Positions 1 through 6,297 are shown, counted from the first letter of the stretch. The stretch is DNA of 10,946 nt from Pseudomonadota bacterium (GCA_023430245.1 JAEZBA010000166.1:1-10946); one strand, 5' to 3'. The notes: a model not told the origin generated them from the letters alone. Translations and numbers: made by a program.

Positions 1-2521
1 TGCCGCGCACATTCACGCCCGATCCGTCGACCGCGAAATCCTCGAAGCGGGTGCTCTTGTCACGAGTCAGCACGGTGAAGGTGGCGCGGTTCGAACGGCC
101 GGAAGGCTTCACCCAGCCCGGCAGCAGATTGTCGATTTTCGCCGGCGTCAGGTCGGCCTCGACCGTCAGCCGGACGTCCTTGTTATCGGCGATCTTGCCG
201 GAAATCCTCACCGGCACCGGTCCCGCAAGCGAAGGTCCGGTGCCGAAGCCGAAACGGGCGCGCGCTGCCTCGTCGAGTGTCGCCCGGACCTGCACATCGG
301 CATCAGGACTCTCTACCAGCTTGCGATAATCGAGCACCGCCGGCGTACCGTTGATCCGGACATCGCCCTTGATCTGGAAGCCGCTATTGTCGGCGCTGAC
401 TTTCAACGCCTGCGCCTCGATCTTCTGTCCCATCACCATGTTGTCGGCGGCGAAGCCCGCGACATCGAGGGCGATCGTATACTGGGTCGCGCCGGGCGGT
501 GGATCCCTGGTGATCGGCAAATCCACCCTCACCTGCCCGCTGAGATTGCCGCGGCTATTGCCGGATTCCATCGGCACCGATGCCTGACCGCGAAGCCGTT
601 CACTGGCCAGCAATTCGAGTGCGGCCGGCACCGGCCCGTCGATGCGGAACTGCGCGCGCGCGGGTGGCGCCTTCGGATGGGTGTCGGGAACCTCGAACGT
701 GCCGTTGCTGACGGTAAGTCTTCGCCCGCCGCCGAGATCGACAAATCCGCGGTCGACCGTCACCAGTACGCGCCGGCCCTTGATGGTGGTCTTCAGGTCG
801 GCTTCGGTGATCGGCGGCATGCCGGTGACCGGACGGATCGTGGCGTTACGAACCGTCACATCGACAGACAAGCCGTCCTGCGGAATCGGCGGTCCGTCCT
901 CTTGCAGGTTTTCGATCGGTGAATTGGTGGCGATATCGATCCGCTCGATATCGCCGCTGGTCAGGTTCTCAACCACCCAACTACGCACCTTGGAGGCGAC
1001 GAAGACCGGCCAGACCTTCTTTGCGATCTGCGCCGACATCGGCGTCACCGCGAGCCCGGCCGCCAGCCGCGGTTCGCCGGAAAAATCGACGCTGCCATTC
1101 AGGAAGCCGGCGATACCCGCGCCCGCAATATCGCCCTGGAGCAGTTCGATCCGCTTGCGTGCAATATCCACATTGGCGCGCAGCAGCACCTTGTTGAGAA
1201 CGACCGGGCTTGGATCGTTGACGCCGTCGCTCAACACCACCGAACCACCCGTCACCGTCGCACGCCAGGGCTCTCCCGGCTGAAGCGGCGTCTCGAACCG
1301 GCTGAGCAACGTGAACCGGTTCGCCCCGGACAGGATCTGGAACGGCATCGTGAGATTGCGGCGCTGGGAATCCCAGTCCAGCGTCAATTCGGCGTGGTCG
1401 ATTCTGAAATGTCCGCCGACATCAGCCGGATCGCCGATCAGACCGGCGCCGGCGACAATCTTGCCTTCGAGAATCCGCGGCAGCGAATCCGGCCCGATCT
1501 CTGCACGGATCGCTCCGGATAGCGGAATGTCAGCCTGGAACTGACCGCTGCCCATGCGGGTCGCCAGGAACAGATCCTTGGTCGAAACCTGCCTGAGATC
1601 GAGGCTGAGGAGCCGGCGCTGAGTGCCGGCCGGCCGGATCGACGCCGCCATCGCCCATGGCCGCGTTTCATCCTCCGAACTCAAGCGAATGCTGATTCCG
1701 TTCCCGGGCCGGTTCACGCTGAAATTGATCTGCTCGAAGATCCAGTGCTTGTCGGTGCGCAGGTCGTCGACCTTGAGCGTGCCGTTCTTTAGGCCGATCT
1801 CGCCCAGCCCCTGTCCGTCGAGGCCGAGCGACGAAATCCGGTCCAGCCAGCCAATCAGCCCGGCGAATCGCTCGGCGCCGGTCGGCTCGTTCTTTGCGAC
1901 ATCGCCGGCAGATGGTTCGCCTCCGGGAGGTGTCGGTCTTATGATCGCAGGCGTGACCGCGAGTGGACGCTTCTCGGCGCCGGTCGAGATCGTGACCTGA
2001 CCATCTTCCTCGATCCGAACCGAGAGTTCGGCACCGACCAGACTGACCCGGCGCGCACGCAATTCGCCGCGGAGCAAACTCTCGCCCGACATGGCCACCT
2101 CGGCCTTGGGAGCGCTGGCAACCACCACCCCGTCGGTGTCGCGGATCTGCATGTCGCGGATACGGACCGCCGTGCGGCCGGCATCGTCGCGCTCGATCTG
2201 GGTTCCACCGATCGCGACCCGGTGCGACTTGCCGATATTCTGTTCGATCGCCGATGCAAGCCAGGGCGAGGCAAAGTTGATCTCGATCGGCCCGGCGCCG
2301 AGCCGCAACCAAAGACCGCCGAAAAGGACGAGTACAACCGCTGCGGCGCCGCCGACGCCATATCCGATCCGGCGCACCATCGGCCGCCGCGCCAAGCGGC
2401 GCAGCCGCCACCAGACTCGCCGGGCCCGGGATTTCAGATCCTGGCCGCACGAATCCCGGTGCTCGCGAAGGGTGTCTTCGAGAACACGCAATCCATGAAG
2501 ACGCGGAGCCGGTTTGTTCAT
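1..2521 (-). CDS. AsmA/YhdP-like DUF3971 envelope protein (C-terminus off the left edge)
   Basis: Translating the minus strand from ATG at 2521 gives 840 codons with no stop, running out of the window at base 1, so the C-terminus is missing. The N-terminus is basic and Arg/Trp-rich (about residues 29-51). One hydrophobic segment follows at about 52-73 (GYGVGGAAAVVLVLFGGLW), then a long non-cytoplasmic region rich in short beta-strand-like repeats. The stretch VRSWVVENLTSGDI at 512-525 is typical of the DUF3971 domain of the YhdP/AsmA-like family. Members are inner-membrane-anchored, span the periplasm and belong to the AsmA/TamB group implicated in moving phospholipid to the outer membrane; that role is family knowledge, not seen here. 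The gene diverges from the bcp-M23 pair across 161 bp. An AAGGGG sits 14 nt before the chosen ATG, a rather long spacing, so the start is moderately certain. Overlapping shorter ORFs on both strands are shadows. Confidence 0.88.
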   Translation of the reverse strand, partial: MNKPAPRLHGLRVLEDTLREHRDSCGQDLKSRARRVWWRLRRLARRPMVRRIGYGVGGAAAVVLVLFGGLWLRLGAGPIEINFASPWLASAIEQNIGKSHRVAIGGTQIERDDAGRTAVRIRDMQIRDTDGVVVASAPKAEVAMSGESLLRGELRARRVSLVGAELSVRIEEDGQVTISTGAEKRPLAVTPAIIRPTPPGGEPSAGDVAKNEPTGAERFAGLIGWLDRISSLGLDGQGLGEIGLKNGTLKVDDLRTDKHWIFEQINFSVNRPGNGISIRLSSEDETRPWAMAASIRPAGTQRRLLSLDLRQVSTKDLFLATRMGSGQFQADIPLSGAIRAEIGPDSLPRILEGKIVAGAGLIGDPADVGGHFRIDHAELTLDWDSQRRNLTMPFQILSGANRFTLLSRFETPLQPGEPWRATVTGGSVVLSDGVNDPSPVVLNKVLLRANVDIARKRIELLQGDIAGAGIAGFLNGSVDFSGEPRLAAGLAVTPMSAQIAKKVWPVFVASKVRSWVVENLTSGDIERIDIATNSPIENLQEDGPPIPQDGLSVDVTVRNATIRPVTGMPPITEADLKTTIKGRRVLVTVDRGFVDLGGGRRLTVSNGTFEVPDTHPKAPPARAQFRIDGPVPAALELLASERLRGQASVPMESGNSRGNLSGQVRVDLPITRDPPPGATQYTIALDVAGFAADNMVMGQKIEAQALKVSADNSGFQIKGDVRINGTPAVLDYRKLVESPDADVQVRATLDEAARARFGFGTGPSLAGPVPVRISGKIADNKDVRLTVEADLTPAKIDNLLPGWVKPSGRSNRATFTVLTRDKSTRFEDFAVDGSGVNVRG

Positions 2522-2617
2522 GCCGGGTCGGACATCCCCTTGTCCGTGTCGCCGGCGCCGCTAACGTCGCCAGACAAGTTCACCTGGTTGCGCTGAACGG
2601 ACCCGAGCGGGTGTTCG

Positions 2618-2639
2618 CCCGCCCTCGCCCCAGGGCGGG
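2618..2639. repeat. Perfect 8-bp inverted repeat in the bcp leader / divergent promoter region
   Basis: CCCGCCCT (2618-2625) and AGGGCGGG (2632-2639) are exact reverse complements separated by six bases (CGCCCC). The hairpin lies 43 bp upstream of the bcp start, inside the gap shared with the divergent DUF3971 gene. No T-run follows on either strand, so it does not look like an intrinsic terminator. It could be a leader stem-loop or a protein-binding palindrome. GC-only palindromes do arise by chance in DNA of this composition. Confidence 0.5.
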
Positions 2640-2682
2640 ATATGGGCAGATTGAGCCGCCGAAAACGTCGAAAGGAAGGCAT

Positions 2683-3153
2683 ATGACAAAAGGATTGGCG
2701 GAGGGCGGGAAGGCCCCCGCCTTCAAACTCCCCGACCAGAACGGCGCCGACATTTCGCTGGCTGATTTCGCCGGACAAAAGCTCGTCCTCTATTTTTATC
2801 CGAAGGCGGATACCCCGGGATGCACGAAGGAGGCCATGGACTTTTCGAAGCTTGCAAAGAGCTTCGCCAAAGCCGGGACCGCCGTGCTGGGTGTATCCGC
2901 CGATCCGGTCGGGAAGCTGGTCCGCTTCCGGCAAAAACATGACCTCAGCGTGCCGCTCCTGTCCGACGAACGGCACGCGATGCTGGAGGCCTATGGCGTG
3001 TGGGGCGAGAAGAGCATGTACGGCCGGACCTTCATGGGCGTGAAGCGCACCACCGTCCTGATCGGCCCGGACGGCCGGATCGCCAAACTGTGGCACAACG
3101 TCAAGGTACCCGGGCATGCAGAAGAGGTCCTGGCGGCAGCGAAGGCATTATAG
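2683..3153 (+). CDS. bcp: Bcp/PrxQ-type thioredoxin-dependent peroxiredoxin, single-cysteine form
   Basis: A 156-residue protein of normal Bcp length with the AhpC/TSA thioredoxin fold. It reduces hydrogen peroxide and organic or lipid hydroperoxides in the cytoplasm. Visible hallmarks are FKLPDQNG (14-21), the peroxidatic motif YFYPKADTPGCT with Cys47, and YGVWGEKSMYGRTFMG. In E. coli Bcp the resolving cysteine lies five residues after the peroxidatic one (Cys45/Cys50). The equivalent position here is Met52, and Cys47 is the only cysteine in the protein, so it must work as a 1-Cys enzyme with an external thiol. The start is ATG 2683: AAGGA at 2672-2676 lies six bases upstream and family homology begins there. 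An in-frame extension back to 2611 has no ribosome site and crosses the inverted repeat. The M23 gene follows 99 bp downstream on the same strand and may be partly cotranscribed. Confidence 0.95.
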   Translation: MTKGLAEGGKAPAFKLPDQNGADISLADFAGQKLVLYFYPKADTPGCTKEAMDFSKLAKSFAKAGTAVLGVSADPVGKLVRFRQKHDLSVPLLSDERHAMLEAYGVWGEKSMYGRTFMGVKRTTVLIGPDGRIAKLWHNVKVPGHAEEVLAAAKAL

Positions 3154-3183
3154 GAGGTGTAATAGCCAATCATTTGCGGAAAA

Positions 3184-3191
3184 TTAACCAT
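3184..3191 (+). promoter_or_regulatory. TTAACCAT box, possible CtrA half-site upstream of the M23 gene
   Basis: The octamer TTAACCAT lies 61 bp before the M23 start codon. In Caulobacter and relatives this is the reported half-site form of the motif bound by the cell-cycle regulator CtrA, whose full site is TTAA-N7-TTAA. No second TTAA at the right spacing is visible here. A wall hydrolase under cell-cycle control would be reasonable, but one 8-mer is weak evidence. Confidence 0.35.
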
Positions 3192-3206
3192 ACCGGACTG
3201 AAATCG

Positions 3207-3235
3207 ACGCTGTCAGCGTGGGCCCGCCCGGCGGG
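3207..3235. repeat. Two adjacent 13-bp perfect inverted repeats in the M23 leader
   Basis: ACGCTG-T-CAGCGT (3207-3219) is followed three bases later by CCCGCC-C-GGCGGG (3223-3235). Each is a perfect 6-1-6 palindrome. In RNA each could form a 5-bp stem with a 3-nt loop. They lie between the TTAACCAT box and the ribosome site, so they may be operators or leader hairpins. They are too short and lack the T-run needed to be called a terminator of bcp. Confidence 0.4.
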
Positions 3236-3252
3236 TCTGGCGGGGAGTGTCC

Positions 3253-4665
3253 ATGTCCTACAGGCCGCAATCACACCATCCCAATCCGGGCCAACCGGCG
3301 GATCGCTGGGCCTATGAATATCCCTCAGGCCATCAGGGCGATGGCCGTCCGATGCACGCGGCCAAACCGCGCCCGCAAGCGTCCGCACATCCTTCCGGCC
3401 AAACCCAAAAGCCGCGCCGCAACGGCTGGTCCACGGACTACACCCTGGTGCATGCAGGCCGTCAGGTTCGTCTCGGACCGGTCGCGTTCTGGATCGTGGT
3501 CGGAAGCCTAGTGGTGATGGCGGGCTGGTCGGTGGTGACGGGCACCTATTTCGCATTTCACGACGACGTCCTGAAGCGTCTGATCGCCCGGCAGGCGGAG
3601 ATGCAATACGCCTACGAGGACCGGATCGCCGAATTGCGCGCGCAAGTCGACCGCATCACCAGTCGACAATTGCTGGACCAGGAGCAATTCGAACAGAAGC
3701 TCGAAACGCTGGTACGCAAACAATCCAAGCTCGAGCAACGCGCGGCCACGCTCAACTCGCTTCCCGACCTGACCACGACCGGCTCGATCCCGAAGCCAAC
3801 CCGGGGCAGCGACGCCGGGCGCGGCTCGCTAAAGCCCTCGCCGATTAACGACACCGTCATTTTCCAGGCGCCGCCCGATCGGGAGGCACGGCTCGAATCC
3901 CGAACAGCGCCGGCGCTGAACCTGCGCAATGCTGCGAGGACGCGGGGCGGTGTCGAGGGTGCGCTCGCCCGCATGCAGGAATCACTTGAGCGGATTGAAG
4001 CCAAGCAATCCCAGTCCCTCGCGGTTCTTGAAGAAAGCTTCGAGGGCCGCGCGCGCCGCATGCGCGCTGTGCTGTCCGATCTCGGGATCAATGCCGGCAA
4101 GACCCTGCCCGCACCGCCCCCACCCGCCGGCGTCGGCGGCCCCTTCGTTCCCGCGACGATGGGCTCCGAAGAAAAATCCTTCGAACGCCAGCTCTACCGC
4201 ATCCATCTCTCGCGCACGCAGGTCGATCGGCTGACTCGCACGCTGCTCGACGTGCCGGTTCGCAAACCGGTCAGCGGCGAGATCGACATGTCGTCCGGCT
4301 TTGGCACGCGCATGGATCCGTTTCTGCGTTCGCCTGCGATGCATACTGGCCTCGACATGCGCGGCGATACCGGCGACCCGGTGCGCGCGACCGCGAATGG
4401 AACGGTAACGATGGCCGGGACCAATGGCGGCTACGGCAAGATGGTCGAACTGCAACACAGAAACGGATTGTCGACCCGCTATGCGCATTTGTCGGCCATC
4501 GATGTGAAAGTCGGCCAGACCGTCAAGATCGGACAGATCATCGGGAAGCTTGGCTCGACCGGGCGCTCGACCGGACCGCACCTGCATTACGAAACACGTG
4601 TCGATGGCGAAGCCGTCGATCCGCAGAAATATCTGCGTGCCGGCATCCGACTGGGACTGCACTGA
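3253..4665 (+). CDS. Membrane-anchored M23 (LytM-type) peptidoglycan metalloendopeptidase
   Basis: A 470-residue protein. The N-terminal ~70 residues are polar, rich in Pro, Gln and His, and cytoplasmic. One transmembrane helix follows at about 76-98, then heptad-rich coiled coil (about 105-170, including LDQEQFEQKLE) and another charged helix at about 230-275. A proline-rich linker (PAPPPPAG) leads to the M23 domain at about 330-465. All zinc/catalytic motifs are present: HTGLD (His364, Asp368), YAHLS (His412) and HLHYE (His443, His445). It should therefore be an active endopeptidase, not a degenerate EnvC-type activator. It is expected to cut peptide cross-links in the periplasm. The architecture resembles rhizobial anchored M23 enzymes needed for polar growth (RgsM type); orthology is not established. 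ATG 3253 is chosen because GGGGAG (3242-3247) sits five bases upstream; GTG 3247, inside that ribosome site, is the poorer alternative. Confidence 0.92.
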   Translation: MSYRPQSHHPNPGQPADRWAYEYPSGHQGDGRPMHAAKPRPQASAHPSGQTQKPRRNGWSTDYTLVHAGRQVRLGPVAFWIVVGSLVVMAGWSVVTGTYFAFHDDVLKRLIARQAEMQYAYEDRIAELRAQVDRITSRQLLDQEQFEQKLETLVRKQSKLEQRAATLNSLPDLTTTGSIPKPTRGSDAGRGSLKPSPINDTVIFQAPPDREARLESRTAPALNLRNAARTRGGVEGALARMQESLERIEAKQSQSLAVLEESFEGRARRMRAVLSDLGINAGKTLPAPPPPAGVGGPFVPATMGSEEKSFERQLYRIHLSRTQVDRLTRTLLDVPVRKPVSGEIDMSSGFGTRMDPFLRSPAMHTGLDMRGDTGDPVRATANGTVTMAGTNGGYGKMVELQHRNGLSTRYAHLSAIDVKVGQTVKIGQIIGKLGSTGRSTGPHLHYETRVDGEAVDPQKYLRAGIRLGLH

Positions 4666-4781
4666 GTTCCAGTTGGCCGCATCTGCATCAATCCGTCATC
4701 CACATTGCGACGTTTCGTGACTTGACTTCGGCTGCAGATAATTCAGGCTTGCGATCGTACGAAGCGAGCACGGAGGTTGTG

Positions 4782-4844
4782 ATGGAACCACCGATGCAGG
4801 ACGCCGCGATGATCGCCGTCGGAATCGTTCGGCCGGCAGCGTAG
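4782..4844 (+). CDS. Candidate 20-residue small protein or leader peptide
   Basis: ATG at 4782 follows GGAGG (4772-4776) with ideal five-base spacing, and the frame stays open for 20 codons to TAG at 4842. The peptide is MEPPMQDAAMIAVGIVRPAA, slightly hydrophobic in the middle, with no known motif. A GATAAT at 4737-4742 could be a -10 element, but no good -35 sits at the right distance. No plus-strand gene lies downstream for it to regulate. The long stem-loop starting at 4867 is 23 bp after its stop. The support is essentially the ribosome site; it may be chance. Confidence 0.25.
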   Translation: MEPPMQDAAMIAVGIVRPAA

Positions 4845-4866
4845 CGGCGAAACAAACCACGGACGG

Positions 4867-4933
4867 GTTGCCGGCGCGGGCCTCAGGGGCAGCATCAGTC
4901 AGGCAATGCCCCGCCTTGGCCCGCCCCGGTGAT
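4867..4933. repeat. Long imperfect GC-rich stem-loop
   Basis: The outer arm CCGGCGCGGGCC (4871-4882) pairs with GGCCCGCCCCGG (4918-4929) with one mismatch in twelve. After an internal loop (TCA against GCCTT), GGGGCA (4886-4891) pairs exactly with TGCCCC (4907-4912), leaving a 15-nt loop. On the plus-strand RNA, four further A-U and G-U pairs extend the base to 4867/4933. A competing pair, GCATCA (4892-4897) with TGATGC (4930-4935), would allow an alternative fold. No T-run follows on either strand. Possible roles are a factor-dependent 3' end or RNA stabiliser, an sRNA, or a dispersed REP-like palindrome. Confidence 0.65.
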
Positions 4934-4951
4934 GCTTCCTGTTTCAACATT

Positions 4952-4981
4952 GCAAAGATGCTTATGGCAAAGATGCTCATG
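4952..4981. repeat. 15-bp direct tandem repeat, two copies
   Basis: GCAAAGATGCTTATG (4952-4966) is immediately followed by GCAAAGATGCTCATG (4967-4981), 14 of 15 bases identical. It is a local tandem duplication in non-coding DNA. The unit length is divisible by three, and on the minus strand it would read SIFAI-SIFAM, but I do not accept that reading frame as a gene. Confidence 0.85.
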
Positions 4982-4989
4982 CCATGCGC

Positions 4990-5018
4990 TTGACGCACAG
5001 CGATGCGCTATTTGTTAT
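4990..5018 (+). promoter_or_regulatory. Candidate sigma-70-type promoter in the M23-prfB gap
   Basis: TTGACG (4990-4995) and TGTTAT (5013-5018) are separated by 17 bases, matching the housekeeping consensus at five of six and four of six positions. The local sequence is AT-richer than its surroundings. Transcription would begin near 5025, directly before the stem-loop at 5032, and would run antisense into the 3' end of prfB. No protein gene lies downstream on this strand, so if real it would drive an sRNA or antisense RNA. Confidence 0.3.
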
Positions 5019-5031
5019 TCGATCAGCTGAC

Positions 5032-5071
5032 CACGACTAGATCAGTGCAGCGGCTTTCCGTGCAAGTCGTG
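5032..5071. repeat. Bulged stem-loop downstream of prfB
   Basis: CACGACT (5032-5038) pairs perfectly with AGTCGTG (5065-5071). Stacked inside it, TGCA-G-CGG (5046-5053) pairs with CCGTGCA (5058-5064) around a CTTT loop, with one bulged G, giving 14 base pairs plus a 7-nt bulge (5039-5045). It lies 58 bp beyond the prfB stop on that gene's strand, so it may protect or define the prfB mRNA 3' end, though no U-tract follows. It equally fits the start of a plus-strand RNA from the promoter-like pair at 4990-5018. Confidence 0.5.
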
Positions 5072-5129
5072 CGACGCGGCCGTCTGAGGAATTTGCGAGC
5101 GTCGCCGGATCCTGCTCATCACTGACGTC

Positions 5130-6261
5130 TCAATCCACGTCTTCGACCTGCTCCGGTCCGCCGCCGAACGCCTTCTGCGCCAGTGCTGCGGCCATGAACT
5201 GATCGAGGTCCCCGTTCAGCACGCCGCCGGTATCCGACGTCGCAACGCCCGTGCGCAGATCCTTCACCATCTGGTAGGGCTGCAGCACATATGAGCGGAT
5301 CTGATGGCCCCAGCCGATGTCCGTCTTCATGGCGTTTTCAGCCGCGGCCTTTTCTTCGCGCCGCTTCAATTCCGCCTCGTACAGTTTCGCCCGCAACATG
5401 TTCCACGCCTGCGCGCGATTCTTATGCTGCGACCGATCCGCCTGGCAGGCGACGACGGTGTTGGTCGGGATGTGGGTGAGCCGGACCGCGGAATCGGTCT
5501 TGTTGACGTGCTGTCCACCGGCGCCCTGCGCGCGCATGGTGTCAACGCGAACGTCGGATTCCTTGATGTCGATGACGATCCGGTCGTCGACCACTGGATA
5601 AATTCGCGCGCTTGCGAATGAGGTGTGACGGCGCGCATTGGAATCGAACGGCGAGATGCGCACCAGACGATGCACCCCGTTTTCCGATTTGAGCCAGCCA
5701 TAGGCATTGTGGCCGACGATCTTGACCGTGGCCGATTTTATACCGGCCTCTTCGCCTTCCGATTCTTCGAGATACTCCACCTTATAGTCGTGCTGCTCGG
5801 CCCAGCGCACGAACATGCGCAGAAGCATGTTGGCCCAGTCCTGACTCTCGGTGCCGCCGGCACCCGCATGCACCTCGACGAAAGCGTCGTTGGCATCGGC
5901 TTCACCCGACAGGAGCGCTTCCAGCTCGCGCCGCGCCACCTCGGTTTTCAGTTTCCGAAGCGCGGCCTCCGCATCATCAATGACGGATTGATCCTTCTCG
6001 GCTTCGCCAAGTTCGATCAGGCCAACCTGGTCCTCGACCTCCCGCTCGATTCGGCCGATCGCCGAAAGCTGGTCCTCGAGCGCGTTGCGCTCCTGCATGA
6101 CCTTGGAGGCGCGCTGCGGATCGTTCCACAGCTCGGGATCTTCGGAAATCTGGTTCAGTTCCGCGAGGCGGGCATTGGACGCATCGAAGTCAAAGATGCC
6201 TCCTCAGCAGCCCGACCGACCGCTTGATGTCCTCGACGAGATTTTCGGTTTCTGCGCGCAT
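5130..6261 (-). CDS. prfB: Peptide chain release factor 2, made by programmed +1 frameshifting
   Basis: RF2 recognises UGA and UAA stop codons on the ribosome and triggers peptide release. The gene needs two joined frames: ATG 6261 through CTT (6195-6193), 23 codons, then after skipping T6192 the frame from GAC (6191) to TGA (5132-5130), giving 376 residues, the normal RF2 length. Codon 24 in the first frame is TGA. Hallmarks are the SPF stop-codon-recognition tripeptide at 203-205 (ISPFDSNARRHTS) and the catalytic GGQ at 248-250 (GAGGQHVNKTDSAVRLTH). SPF rather than PxT identifies RF2, not RF1. The product is cytoplasmic and its GGQ glutamine is usually methylated by PrmC. The ATG has only a weak GAG ribosome site; an in-frame GTG at 6273 could add four residues. 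mrcA ends 99 bp upstream on the same strand, so cotranscription is likely. The gene's own terminal stop is also UGA. Confidence 0.97.
6189..6204 (-). promoter_or_regulatory. RF2 programmed +1 frameshift site
   Basis: Read on the minus strand the site is AGGAGG-CAT-CTT-TGA-C: an internal Shine-Dalgarno (6204-6199), three bases, the slippery CTT codon (6195-6193), the in-frame TGA (6192-6190) and a following C that makes TGA a poor terminator. This matches the E. coli prfB element (AGGGGG-TAT-CTT-TGA-C) part for part with identical spacing. When RF2 is scarce, ribosomes pause at UGA and the P-site tRNA slips +1 from CUU to UUU, restoring full-length RF2. When RF2 is plentiful, a 23-residue peptide is released. 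This is autoregulation at the level of translation. Confidence 0.97.
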
Positions 6262-6297
6262 TTTCTCAGCCACGAAAGTGTCAGCGCATTTAGACCG

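Larger units (their letters stand above)
4666..5129. other. 464-bp convergent intergenic region, structured, no standard gene
   Basis: This gap separates the 3' end of the plus-strand M23 gene from the 3' end of minus-strand prfB, so neither neighbour needs a promoter here. It nevertheless contains a 20-codon ORF with a strong ribosome site (4782-4844), a long GC-rich stem-loop (4867-4933), a 15-bp tandem duplication (4952-4981), a promoter-like pair (4990-5018) and a bulged stem-loop (5032-5071). A minus-strand ORF over 4696-4998 opens with GTG, has no ribosome site and no recognisable homology, and reads through the hairpin; I do not call it a gene. No classical intrinsic terminator (GC stem plus T-run) is visible for either flanking gene. 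Confidence 0.7.

Noticed and set aside
1668..2450. 260-codon minus-strand ORF within the DUF3971 gene region
   Set aside because: Arg-rich frame-shadow of the true frame, which runs unbroken from 2521 to the window edge with a transmembrane anchor and DUF3971-like sequence.
2539..2578. CTTGTC / GACAAG inverted repeat upstream of the DUF3971 gene
   Set aside because: Only six bases with a 28-bp spacer and a different centre from the inner CGGCGCCG palindrome; probably chance.
4722..4742. TTGACT and GATAAT as a promoter for the small ORF
   Set aside because: The hexamers are only nine bases apart, too close for a sigma-70 promoter. GATAAT alone could be a -10, but no acceptable -35 sits 16-18 bases upstream.
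4696..4998. 100-codon minus-strand ORF in the M23-prfB gap
   Set aside because: GTG start without a ribosome site, no homology I recognise, includes the tandem repeat, and reads through the long stem-loop. Best explained as chance openness in GC-rich DNA.
5130..6098. prfB as a 322-residue truncated gene or pseudogene
   Set aside because: The missing N-terminus is present in the other frame, joined by a textbook frameshift signal, so the gene is intact.
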